DNA of 10,130 nucleotides from Actinomycetes bacterium (lineage in GTDB: Bacteria > Actinomycetota > Coriobacteriia > Coriobacteriales > Coriobacteriaceae), in NCBI GenBank assembly GCA_023441725.1, contig JAEZNV010000115.1, positions 1 to 10,130 on the forward strand. The letters run 5' to 3'. This document shows positions 1-6,205 of this stretch, piece after piece (position 1 is the first letter of the stretch; each line of letters starts with the position of its first letter). Under the pieces are notes generated by a model. That model searched no databases. It was not told where the DNA came from and worked only from the letters and a program-made list of their open reading frames with translations. The position numbers and the translations under genes are program-made.

Positions 1-118
1 GGTCGGCGGCATAGGCGAGTACCTCGGGCGACGCATCGTCGATGTCGCACTCCAGCTTGACGATGGTCTCGGGCGCATCGGTCTCGCGGGACAGCGGAGA
101 TGTACTTCCACGTTGCAT
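1..118 (-). CDS. larC: LarC-like nickel insertion protein, C-terminal (LarC2) part, 5' end only
   Basis: Only the first 39 codons lie in the window; the gene runs off the left edge. Residues 17-39 contain IVKLECDIDDASPEVLAYAA, which matches the segment opening the C-terminal domain of LarC (pattern LExxIDDxxPE). LarC is the CTP-dependent enzyme that inserts nickel into the pyridinium-thiocarboxylate pincer cofactor of lactate racemase and related epimerases. The ATG at 118 has a good ribosome binding site, GGAAAGGA, about 10 nt upstream. The frame stays open a little further upstream to a stop at 236-238, but nothing there looks like the LarC N-terminal domain. The N-terminal half is therefore absent or encoded elsewhere, recalling the larC1/larC2 split in Lactobacillus plantarum. 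It is transcribed divergently from the phosphatase gene. The family call rests on a short motif, so a related nickel-insertion paralogue is possible. Confidence 0.72.
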   Translation of the reverse strand, partial: MQRGSTSPLSRETDAPETIVKLECDIDDASPEVLAYAAD

Positions 119-417
119 ACGGTCCGGATCCTTTCCGCACGGGCTCGTTTTATTCACCCAAACGCTAGCACATCGGACGTGGCACAGGCGTGACTTTCGT
201 CCGTCGCCGCCCTCGCTCCTATCCAAACATGTACATCAGCCTCCAAACATGTCATTTTTTGCAGCTTTTGGAGGCTGGTGTACATGCTTTGAGAGCAAGC
301 GAGGCCGCACCGCGCGCCGCGCAGCCTTTCCAATCGATTTCGAGCTCCGGCGTGCCCGGCGTGTTGAAAGCTGCACCATTACAATGGAGCGGATTCGCTT
401 GACGCAAAGGAGTCGCA
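119..417. other. Divergent intergenic region between larC-like gene and PHP phosphatase
   Basis: These 299 bases separate two divergent start codons and should hold both promoters. The strongest structure is an inverted repeat at 224-291, described separately. For the plus-strand gene, TACAAT at 380-385 resembles a -10 box and would give a leader of roughly 25 nt carrying AAAGGAG (406-412), but no convincing -35 lies at the right distance. For the minus-strand gene the only confident signal is its ribosome binding site. Short ORFs here on both strands show no recognisable protein and are probably noise, partly produced by the palindrome. Confidence 0.5.
224..291. repeat. Long inverted repeat (24-bp arms) in divergent promoter region
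   Basis: The left arm (224-247) pairs with the right arm (267-291) around a 19-nt loop (248-266). From 228/286 inwards 20 consecutive positions pair, with one mismatch at 236/278 that is a G-U wobble in plus-strand RNA. With one bulged base (287) the pairing continues to 224/291. The arms contain the unit CAAACATGTAC. Neither side of the stem has a T-run, so it does not look like an intrinsic terminator, and divergent genes need none here. An operator, a small mobile palindromic element or a structured RNA are all possible. Confidence 0.75.
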
Positions 418-1329
418 ATGTCTGCCTGCCCGCTGGTCGATTGCCATACCCACACCTCGTTTTCGGACGGACATGCCTCGTTTGAGGACAACGTTCGCGC
501 CGCTGCTGCGGCCGGCTGCCGCGTCATGGTCTCGACCGACCATCTCACCCTGCCCGCCAGCATGGATGCCAACTGCGAAGTGCAGGTTACTGAGGGCGAC
601 CTGCCGGCACATCGTCTGGCTTTTGAGGATGCTCGCAAGCTTGCCGCGCAGATCGCGCCGGAGCTCGAGCTTATCTATGGCTTTGAATGCGATTGGTACG
701 AGGGCTGCGAGCCTTTGGTTGAGCGCTGGTCCCAGGGCGCCGTCGTACGCCTGGGTAGCGTGCATTGGATTGGCAACCCAGACGATATCATGGCCGGCGC
801 TGCGGGCACGGCAGGGACAGAGGGTGTCGCACGCCCCGATACGCCCGATTCGCGCTGCGGTTGGATCGACGACGACACCGACCTGCACGTTTGGGAAAAC
901 CTGGGCGTGCACGGCGTGTGGGAGCTCTATGTCGATGACTGGTGCCGCGCCTGCGAAAGCCCGCTCAACTTTGACGTGATGGCTCATCCCGACCTGATCA
1001 TGCGCTTTTCGAAGGAAGGCTTTGCGCCCGATTTTGATCCCGCGCCGTTCTGGGAGCAGATGGCCGAATGCGCCCACGATACGGGTCGCCGCGTTGAGGT
1101 CTCGACCGCCGCACCGCGCAAGGGCCTCGACGACTATTACCCCTCGACGGGGCTGTTGCGCTGCTTCGCCCACGCCGAGGTACCCATCGCCTTTGGCTCG
1201 GACGCACACCGCGCCTGCGATATCTGCTGGAACATCCGCGAGGCCCAGGCCCACGCCTACGACTGCGGTTATCGAACCTACGATATCCCCCACCCCACCG
1301 GCGAATGGGAATCCACACCCCTCGCCTAA
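418..1329 (+). CDS. hisK: PHP-family histidinol-phosphatase
   Basis: This 303-residue protein belongs to the PHP (polymerase and histidinol phosphatase) superfamily. It most likely removes phosphate from L-histidinol phosphate, the step between HisC and HisD. Metal-binding signatures are in the expected order: HTHTSFSDG from H10, TDH at 40-42, GFECDWYEG with E90, GSVHWIG with H116, MAHPDL with H190, and GSDAH at 260-264. These supply the His/Asp/Glu ligands of the metal cluster. Length fits the HisJ/HisK-type phosphatases. Residues 121-155 form an Ala/Gly/Asp-rich stretch that looks like a loop insertion. The ATG at 418 is supported by AAAGGAG five bases upstream. The gene converges on hisE and supplies the only activity absent from the his operon, since HisB there is dehydratase only and no HisN-type gene is seen. 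Function is inferred from family and context; other PHP phosphatases exist. Confidence 0.88.
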   Translation: MSACPLVDCHTHTSFSDGHASFEDNVRAAAAAGCRVMVSTDHLTLPASMDANCEVQVTEGDLPAHRLAFEDARKLAAQIAPELELIYGFECDWYEGCEPLVERWSQGAVVRLGSVHWIGNPDDIMAGAAGTAGTEGVARPDTPDSRCGWIDDDTDLHVWENLGVHGVWELYVDDWCRACESPLNFDVMAHPDLIMRFSKEGFAPDFDPAPFWEQMAECAHDTGRRVEVSTAAPRKGLDDYYPSTGLLRCFAHAEVPIAFGSDAHRACDICWNIREAQAHAYDCGYRTYDIPHPTGEWESTPLA

Positions 1330-1361
1330 CTAGTCGTTTAAGAACGTCCCCAATGACTAGT
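1329..1361. repeat. Small inverted repeat spanning the convergent gene junction
   Basis: ACTAGTC (1329-1335) and GACTAGT (1355-1361) are perfect 7-bp inverted repeats separated by 19 nt. The left arm begins on the last base of the phosphatase stop codon, and the right arm contains the TAG stop of hisE. No GC-rich stem with a T-run is present, so this is not a standard bidirectional terminator, yet it is the only structure in the 27-nt gap. Reading the minus strand, the loop carries ATTGGGGACGTTCTTAAAC. Its function is unknown. Confidence 0.5.
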
Positions 1362-1674
1362 GGCGGCGGGCGTTGAGTTCGCCGGCCAGTTCGTCGAGGG
1401 TAATGCCGTAGCGCTCGAGCGTCACGAGCAGGTGATAGATCAGGTCACCGGCCTCGTAGCGAATGTGATCGTGATCGTTATCCTTGCAGGCCATGATCAC
1501 CTCGCTCGCCTCCTCGGCAAGCTTCTTGAGCAGCTCATCCTCGACGTCGGTCAGCAGACGCGCGGTATAGCTCTCCTGCGGCGATGCATCACGACGACCG
1601 TGAATCACCTCGGCCAGACCTGTCAGCGTCTCACCGATATTTCCATTCTGAACATTCGCGGTGCGCACACCCAT
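1357..1674 (-). CDS. hisE: Phosphoribosyl-ATP pyrophosphatase
   Basis: HisE hydrolyses phosphoribosyl-ATP to phosphoribosyl-AMP and pyrophosphate, the second step of the pathway. The 105-residue protein shows the all-alpha NTP pyrophosphohydrolase signature: SYTARLL (35-41), then LLKKLAEEASEVIMA (48-62) with the glutamate-rich metal-binding helix, then YEAGDLIYHLLV (73-84) with the second acidic E/D pair. Length is typical for stand-alone HisE. The ATG at 1674 has AAAGGA about nine bases upstream. It is the last gene of the operon and starts 46 nt after hisI ends; HisI and HisE are separate polypeptides here, not the HisIE fusion of enterobacteria. The first 30 residues are less conserved, so a start slightly further in cannot be excluded. 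Confidence 0.96.
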   Translation of the reverse strand: MGVRTANVQNGNIGETLTGLAEVIHGRRDASPQESYTARLLTDVEDELLKKLAEEASEVIMACKDNDHDHIRYEAGDLIYHLLVTLERYGITLDELAGELNARRH

Positions 1675-1720
1675 GGTTCAATCCTTTCTGGTTGGCCAAG
1701 CACCTAGTCGAGCGCCCGCC

Positions 1721-2050
1721 CTACGCGAGTTTTTTAAAGAAGCAGGTACGGTTGCCGGTATGGCAGGCCGGACCCGGCGAGTCGACCTTGACCAGCAGTG
1801 TATCGCTATCGCAGTCGGCCCAGAGCTCCTTGACCTCTTGCATATTGCCGCTCGGCGCGCCCTTGTTCCAGAGCTCCTGACGGCTGCGGCTCCAAAACCA
1901 CGTGGTACCGGTCTTGAGCGTCAGCCCCACCGACTCCTCGTTCATCCAAGCAACCATAAGCACCTCGCCGGTGTCATACTGCTGAACCACACAAGGAATC
2001 AGCCCCTTGGCGTCGTATGTAAGCTTTGAAGGATCGGTTATCTCTTCCAT
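1721..2050 (-). CDS. hisI: Phosphoribosyl-AMP cyclohydrolase
   Basis: HisI opens the adenine ring of phosphoribosyl-AMP to give ProFAR, the third step. The 109-residue protein has the catalytic stretch [19 protein letters not shown] (51-69), the metal-binding ADCDSD with D79, D81 and D83, and the zinc ligands in [10 protein letters not shown] (C96, H97, C103). I chose the ATG at 2050 because the family normally begins just before this point and GGGGAG lies close upstream. The reading frame stays open to 2266, but that extra 72-codon stretch crosses the hisF stop region and the hisF-hisI palindrome and has no HisI-like sequence. Unlike most junctions in the operon, it is preceded by a 142-nt gap. 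The protein is complete and appears fully active. Confidence 0.96.
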   Translation of the reverse strand: MEEITDPSKLTYDAKGLIPCVVQQYDTGEVLMVAWMNEESVGLTLKTGTTWFWSRSRQELWNKGAPSGNMQEVKELWADCDSDTLLVKVDSPGPACHTGNRTCFFKKLA

Positions 2051-2088
2051 TTCTCTCCCCAAATTCAAACTTCGCAGGTCGGCGAGGG

Positions 2089-2183
2089 TTGTCCAGGTGC
2101 CCGAGATTCCGAGCGACAAGACCGACGACGCGTACTTAAGTACGCGAGGAGGGTTGGAGCCGGAAGGTCGGGTGCCTGGACAA
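2089..2183. repeat. Imperfect ~95-bp palindromic element in the hisF-hisI gap
   Basis: Outer arms at 2089-2104 and 2168-2183 pair over 16 positions, with two adjacent non-Watson-Crick positions that are G-U wobbles in plus-strand RNA. Almost concentric with them is an 18-bp perfect palindrome, CGCGTACTTAAGTACGCG (2129-2146). Between the two, TTCCG (2107-2111) pairs with CGGAA (2161-2165). The element fills most of the 142-nt gap, has no ORF of its own and no T-run for termination. It lies within the his transcript, so an RNA stem affecting processing or stability is possible. It also has the form of a small non-autonomous palindromic repeat. Confidence 0.75.
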
Positions 2184-2192
2184 GCCGCAGCG

Positions 2193-2975
2193 CTAGAAGT
2201 CCAACCTGACAGGGATGCCTTGAGAGGCCATATACTCTTTGACTTCGCGAATGCTGAAGGTTCCAAAGTGAAAGACGCTCGCCGCCAGCACGGCGTCGGC
2301 CTCGCCCTCGATCACACCCTCGGCAAAATGCTCGAGCGTACCCACGCCGCCGCTCGCGATGACGGGGATTGGCACCGCGCGGGCCACGGCGCGGGTGAGC
2401 GCCAGGTCAAAGCCGGCCTTGGTGCCGTCGCGATCCATACTGGTCAGTAGGATCTCGCCGGCACCGCGACGAGCCGCCTCCTCGGCCCACGCCACCGCGT
2501 CGATACCCGTGGCGTTGCGGCCTCCTGCGGTAAAGACTTCCCACTTGTCGGCACCAGATGCGCCGGGCAGGCCGACGCGCTTGGCATCGATCGCCACGAC
2601 CACGGCTTGGCTGCCAAACGCCGCGGCAGCCTGGCCAATCAACGACGGATCGCGCACGGCGGCAGAGTTAAGCGACACCTTGTCGGCGCCGGCGGCAACC
2701 ATGGTCCGCATGCCCGCCAAGTCGCGGAAACCGCCGCCCACGGTATAGGGAATAGCGAGCTCCTCGGCTGCATGCGCCGCCATCTCGATAGTCGTCGCAC
2801 GGTTATCGCTCGTGGCGGTAATGTCCAGGAAGACGACCTCGTCCGCACCCTCGCGGTCGTAGGCGCGCGCCAACTCCACCGGATCGCCCGCATCGCGCAG
2901 GCTCACAAAGTTGACGCCCTTAACCACACGGCCGTCCTTGACGTCCAGACAGGGAATCACGCGTTTGGTAAGCAT
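2193..2975 (-). CDS. hisF: Imidazole glycerol phosphate synthase, cyclase subunit
   Basis: HisF is the (beta/alpha)8-barrel cyclase subunit of imidazole glycerol phosphate synthase. It uses ammonia delivered by HisH to convert PRFAR into imidazole glycerol phosphate and AICAR. At 260 residues it is close to the usual length. The N-terminus [19 protein letters not shown] contains catalytic D11, and D130 in VVVAIDAKR is the second catalytic aspartate. Phosphate-binding loops are TVGGGFRD (78-85) and ASGGVGT (207-213), and [15 protein letters not shown] (176-190) is highly characteristic. The ATG at 2975 is three bases after the hisA stop, with GGAGGAG inside the end of hisA, which suggests translational coupling. 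Its partner hisH lies just upstream of hisA. The C-terminus (GIPVRLDF) is complete. Confidence 0.98.
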   Translation of the reverse strand: MLTKRVIPCLDVKDGRVVKGVNFVSLRDAGDPVELARAYDREGADEVVFLDITATSDNRATTIEMAAHAAEELAIPYTVGGGFRDLAGMRTMVAAGADKVSLNSAAVRDPSLIGQAAAAFGSQAVVVAIDAKRVGLPGASGADKWEVFTAGGRNATGIDAVAWAEEAARRGAGEILLTSMDRDGTKAGFDLALTRAVARAVPIPVIASGGVGTLEHFAEGVIEGEADAVLAASVFHFGTFSIREVKEYMASQGIPVRLDF

Positions 2976-2978
2976 GGG

Positions 2979-3722
2979 CTACTCCTCCCCTCGGGCGGCG
3001 ACCAGTGCCTGGGCCAGCGTAAAGTTGCCCTCGTAGAGCGCACGGCCGGTAATGGCACCCTCAATAGCATCCTCACCCACCGCAGCCAGCGCGCGAATGT
3101 CATCGAGCGTAGAGATGCCGCCCGAAGCCACGACAGGAAAGCCCGCGACCTTGGCAACATGGCGATACGCCGCCACATCGATGCCCGTCTGCATGCCATC
3201 GCGCGCGATGTCGGTATACACCAGATGCTTAAAGCCCAGCTCGGAAAGCTGCGCCACGGCATCGTCGAGCGCCACACCCGCGCCGTCGCGCCAGCCGTTC
3301 ACCTTGACCTGGCCGTCGCGTGCGGCAATGTCAGCCACCAGCAGCTCGCCAAAGCCTTGGGCCGCCACTTCGGCAAAACCCGGCTCGGTCACGAGCACCG
3401 TGCCTAGTGCGATGCGGCGCGCACCGTAGCCGGCCAACTCGTCGATGCGCGCGAGCGAGCGGACGCCGCCGCCCACGTCCACGGACAGACCGTCGACGCC
3501 GCAGATGGCCTTAATCGCCGCTGAGTTGGCAGCGCATGCGTCCTCGTCCTCGCCAAAGGCGGCGGACAGGTCGACAACGTGCACCCAGCTCGCGCCCTGC
3601 TCGGCAAAGGAGCGGGCGACGGCCACGGGGTCGTCGGAATATACCTTGCAACGGCTGCGGTCGCCGTGCTCCAGGCGCACGACCCTGCCGCCGATCAAAT
3701 CGATTGCGGGAAACAGGATCAT
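2979..3722 (-). CDS. hisA: ProFAR isomerase (HisA)
   Basis: HisA isomerises ProFAR to PRFAR by an Amadori rearrangement. The 247-residue (beta/alpha)8 barrel begins MILFPAIDLIGGRVVRL with catalytic D8. The second catalytic aspartate is D131 in LLVADIAARDG, with T170 in YTDIARDGMQTG. Phosphate-binding loops are DVGGGVRS (82-89) and ASGGIST (199-205), and GRALYEGNF is the usual C-terminal signature. Its ATG overlaps the hisH stop as ATGA, with GAGGAGG about seven bases upstream, so translation is probably coupled to hisH. Many Actinobacteria have a bifunctional HisA/TrpF enzyme (PriA). This sequence reads like ordinary HisA, but TrpF activity cannot be excluded by eye. Confidence 0.97.
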   Translation of the reverse strand: MILFPAIDLIGGRVVRLEHGDRSRCKVYSDDPVAVARSFAEQGASWVHVVDLSAAFGEDEDACAANSAAIKAICGVDGLSVDVGGGVRSLARIDELAGYGARRIALGTVLVTEPGFAEVAAQGFGELLVADIAARDGQVKVNGWRDGAGVALDDAVAQLSELGFKHLVYTDIARDGMQTGIDVAAYRHVAKVAGFPVVASGGISTLDDIRALAAVGEDAIEGAITGRALYEGNFTLAQALVAARGEE

Positions 3723-4420
3723 CGGCCAACCTCCTCGACGATGTTGACGAAGTTCTTAAGGATGCGCTGACCCAGCGCAGAGGATTTCTCGGGATGGAAC
3801 TGACAACCCCACACGTTACCGTGGCGCACGATGCACGGGAAGCTCCGCGTATAGTGCGTGCGCGCCAGCACATCGGCGGCATCGGCATCGTCGGTCACCG
3901 CGTAGCTGTGGGTGAAGTACATGTTGGCGCCCTCGGCAAAACCGGCGAGCAATGGATCGGCCGCACCAGAGGGCGTCATGTGCACCTGGTCCCATCCCAC
4001 GTGCGGCACCTTCAGACGGCTCGACTCCAGGCGCGTGCACGAACCGTGCATAATGCCCAGGCCATCGACCCAAAGGCCGTCGGTATGGTCGGGGGCGTTG
4101 CCGTCGGCGACCGCGCCCTCGTCCGCAGGCACACCCTCGTTGCCGCGCTCAAAGAATAGTTGAAGGCCCAGGCAGATGCCGAGCAGCGGAGTTCCGGCGG
4201 CAACGGCGTCGAGCACCGCGTCCGCCTCGCCGCTCTGGCGCATAAAGGCGATCGCGTCATAGAACGCGCCCACGCCCGGGATGACCAGGCCGTCAGCGTT
4301 GCAGATCTGCTCCGGATCGTCCGACGTGCAGGCAGCGGCACCGGCGCGCGCAAGCCCGCGCACGACGCTCGACAAGTTGCCCTTGTGGTAGTCGACCACC
4401 ACGATCTTCGGTTCGCCCAC
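3719..4420 (-). CDS. hisH: Imidazole glycerol phosphate synthase, glutaminase subunit
   Basis: HisH is a class I glutamine amidotransferase that hydrolyses glutamine and channels ammonia into HisF. The nucleophile is C83 in LLGICLGLQLFFE, and the His-Glu pair is H209/E211 in CQFHPEKSS. KVPHVGWDQV (137-146) and MYFTHSYAV (167-175) are family signatures. I chose GTG at 4420 (protein begins VGEPKIVVVDYHKGN, 233 aa) because GGAGGGG sits six bases upstream and the homologous core starts at once. An in-frame ATG at 4471 would begin inside the hisB-hisH hairpin and add 17 unrelated residues. Residues 92-118 form an acidic, Gly/Ala-rich insertion of roughly 20 residues between the nucleophile region and GLGIMHG that most relatives lack. 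The gene follows hisB after 80 nt and overlaps hisA by 4 nt. Confidence 0.96.
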   Translation of the reverse strand: MGEPKIVVVDYHKGNLSSVVRGLARAGAAACTSDDPEQICNADGLVIPGVGAFYDAIAFMRQSGEADAVLDAVAAGTPLLGICLGLQLFFERGNEGVPADEGAVADGNAPDHTDGLWVDGLGIMHGSCTRLESSRLKVPHVGWDQVHMTPSGAADPLLAGFAEGANMYFTHSYAVTDDADAADVLARTHYTRSFPCIVRHGNVWGCQFHPEKSSALGQRILKNFVNIVEEVGR

Positions 4421-4445
4421 GCGACCCCTCCACTTCTCATCATCC

Positions 4446-4486
4446 AAAACCACCACAAAGGGGACAGGCACCTTTGTGGTGGTTTT
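4446..4486. terminator. Perfect 16-bp stem-loop between hisB and hisH
   Basis: AAAACCACCACAAAGG (4446-4461) pairs perfectly with 4471-4486 around a 9-nt loop. Because both arms end in A/T runs, it looks like an intrinsic terminator on either strand: five T on the plus strand, four T in the his (minus) direction. It starts 14 nt after the hisB stop and ends before the hisH ribosome binding site. Full termination here would cut off five essential genes, so a partial terminator, an RNA stability or processing element, or an inserted palindromic repeat is more likely. The loop and arm contain GGGGACAGGCACC, a type of sequence often repeated in intergenic regions of bacterial genomes. Confidence 0.55.
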
Positions 4487-4500
4487 TGCCTTTGTTGCGG

Positions 4501-5088
4501 TTACAGCGAGCCCTTGGTGCTGGGGATGCCCTGCACGCGGGGATCCAGCTCACAGGCGTGGCGCATCGTGCGGCCCACGGCCTTAAAGGCGGCCTCGATA
4601 ATGTGATGCGAGTTGCCGCCCGCCAGCTCGCGCACGTGCAGCGTGAGCTTGGCGTCGCGCGCAAAGGCGTAGAAGAACTCGACGGCCAGCTCGGTATCGA
4701 AGCTGCCCACGCGCTCGGTCGGCACGGGCAGCTCGCAGTAGGCCTGGCCGCGGCCCGAAATATCAACAGCAGCCATCACGAGCGTCTCGTCCATGGCGAT
4801 CGCCGCGTCGGCAAAGCGCGTAATGCCCGCCTTGTCGCCCAGCGCCTGGCAAAACGCCTCGCCCAGCACAATGCCCGTGTCCTCGACGGTATGGTGCGCG
4901 TCGACCTCCACGTCGCCCACCGCGTGCACCGTCAGATCGAACAGACCATGGCGGCCAAAAGCGTTGAGCATGTGGTCGAAAAACAGCACGCCGGTCGAGA
5001 TATCGCACACGCCGCTTCCGTCCAAGTCGAGCTTTACGACAATGTCGGTCTCGCCCGTCTTGCGGGTTACCTCGGCATAGCGGTCCAT
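4501..5088 (-). CDS. hisB: Imidazoleglycerol-phosphate dehydratase
   Basis: This enzyme removes water from imidazole glycerol phosphate to give imidazole acetol phosphate. The 195-residue protein is the monofunctional form; the N-terminal histidinol-phosphatase domain of E. coli HisB is absent, which explains the need for the PHP phosphatase at the other end of the cluster. Manganese-binding motifs are FFDHMLNAFGRHG (36-48), DAHHTVEDTGI (63-73, with H65, H66 and E69) and NSHHIIEAAFKAVGR (159-173, with H161, H162 and E165). The C-terminus GIPSTKGSL is typical and complete. The ATG at 5088 directly abuts the hisC stop codon (TAGATG), with AAGGAGGAG six bases upstream. Such adjacency implies translational coupling to hisC. 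Confidence 0.98.
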   Translation of the reverse strand: MDRYAEVTRKTGETDIVVKLDLDGSGVCDISTGVLFFDHMLNAFGRHGLFDLTVHAVGDVEVDAHHTVEDTGIVLGEAFCQALGDKAGITRFADAAIAMDETLVMAAVDISGRGQAYCELPVPTERVGSFDTELAVEFFYAFARDAKLTLHVRELAGGNSHHIIEAAFKAVGRTMRHACELDPRVQGIPSTKGSL

Positions 5089-6204
5089 CTACATCTCCTC
5101 CTTCACCAGCGCGGCAAACGCAGCCAGCACCTCGTCGTTTTCCTGCGGGGTACCCACGGTAATGCGCAGGCAGTCCGCGAGCCCCGGCGCATAGCTAAAG
5201 TCGCGCACCAAAATCGAATACTCGTCGCGCAGACGCTCGCGCACGTGCGTGGCATGCGGCGTGCGCACGAGCACAAAGTTCGCCGCGCTCGGCCACGCCT
5301 CCACGGGCAGACCCTCGGCAGCCATTGCGTGCAGGGCACACAGTTCGCGCTCGCGCTCGGATGCAACCTGTGCCACCACGGGCGCGTACGCATCGCGGGC
5401 ACGCACGCAGGCAAGCGCGGCGGCCTGGCTCAGCACGTTGACCGAATAGATCTGGCGAATCGCCGCGAACACATCGATGACCTCGGGCGCCGCGATCACA
5501 TAGCCCAGACGCGTGCCGGCGGCGCCGAACGCCTTGGACAGCGTATGCAGAATCACCAGGTTGGGATGCTCGGCGATAAGCCCCTGCGCCGTGGTAGCCG
5601 CGCCAAACGAATCGTCCGCAAACTCAACGTAGGCCTCGTCGACCATGACCATGCCGGGGCACGCATCGCACAGGGCCGCGACAAAGTCGAGCGGCGCCAC
5701 GTCACCCGTGGGATTGTTGGGCGAGGTCACGATCGCCAGATCGCACTCGGGAGCCGCCGCAAGCACCGCCGCATGGTCGAGCTCAAAGGTCGCCGGGTCG
5801 CGCCACGCGTCGCGCACCTCGGTCTGGCACAGCGACGCAAAGAACGCGTACTCGCTAAAGCACGGCGGGCAGTTGAGCAGGGTCCGCCCCGCGCCGCCAA
5901 ACGCCAGCAGGTAGTTATAGAGCAGCTCATCGCCGCCGTTTCCCGCGCAAATATTCTCACGCGCCACGCCATGCCAGGCAGCGAGCTCATCGCGCAGGTC
6001 GTTGGACATGGGATCGGGATAGCGGTTGAGCGGCGTGGCAGCCAAGGCCGCATCAACCGCCTCGCGCACGCCAGCAGGTACGGGATAGGTGTTCTCGTTG
6101 GCCGAAAGATTGATGCGCGTGGGCGTAAAGTTGGGATCGTAGGGCTCGATACCGGCCAAGTAGGGCTGGACGAGCTCCTTCATGCGCGGCGTGAGTTCGG
6201 CCAT
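5089..6204 (-). CDS. hisC: Histidinol-phosphate aminotransferase
   Basis: HisC transfers an amino group from glutamate to imidazole acetol phosphate, giving L-histidinol phosphate. It is a PLP-dependent fold-type I aminotransferase of 371 residues. Landmarks are NLSANENTYPVP (32-43), RYPDP (61-65), AGNGGDELL (87-95) in the PLP phosphate region, SPNNPTGD (161-168), VDEAYVEF (188-195), and TLSKAFGAAGTRLGY (221-235) with K224 as the PLP-binding lysine. R347 in CLRITVGT matches the substrate carboxylate/phosphate arginine. I chose the ATG at 6204 (MAELTPRMKELVQPY) because it is one base after the hisD stop, has GGGGAGG six bases upstream and matches the family N-terminus. The frame is open to 6273, but those extra residues only overlap the end of hisD. 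Confidence 0.97.
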   Translation of the reverse strand: MAELTPRMKELVQPYLAGIEPYDPNFTPTRINLSANENTYPVPAGVREAVDAALAATPLNRYPDPMSNDLRDELAAWHGVARENICAGNGGDELLYNYLLAFGGAGRTLLNCPPCFSEYAFFASLCQTEVRDAWRDPATFELDHAAVLAAAPECDLAIVTSPNNPTGDVAPLDFVAALCDACPGMVMVDEAYVEFADDSFGAATTAQGLIAEHPNLVILHTLSKAFGAAGTRLGYVIAAPEVIDVFAAIRQIYSVNVLSQAAALACVRARDAYAPVVAQVASERERELCALHAMAAEGLPVEAWPSAANFVLVRTPHATHVRERLRDEYSILVRDFSYAPGLADCLRITVGTPQENDEVLAAFAALVKEEM

Positions 6205-6205
6205 G

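Noticed and set aside
42..485. Plus-strand frame across the left intergenic region
   Set aside because: It overlaps both the larC-like start and the phosphatase start, translates the palindrome and shows no recognisable protein.
379..1293. A 304-codon minus-strand frame opposite the PHP phosphatase
   Set aside because: It mirrors the phosphatase codons and has no recognisable motif, while the plus-strand frame has all PHP metal-binding signatures and a good ribosome binding site.
2051..2266. Upstream ATG start for hisI adding 72 residues
   Set aside because: The extension covers the end of hisF and the intergenic palindrome and does not resemble any HisI sequence; the ATG at 2050 has its own ribosome binding site.
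4421..4471. Upstream ATG start for hisH adding 17 residues
   Set aside because: The extension begins inside the hisB-hisH hairpin and has no homology to HisH, whereas the GTG at 4420 has a strong ribosome binding site and fits the family N-terminus.
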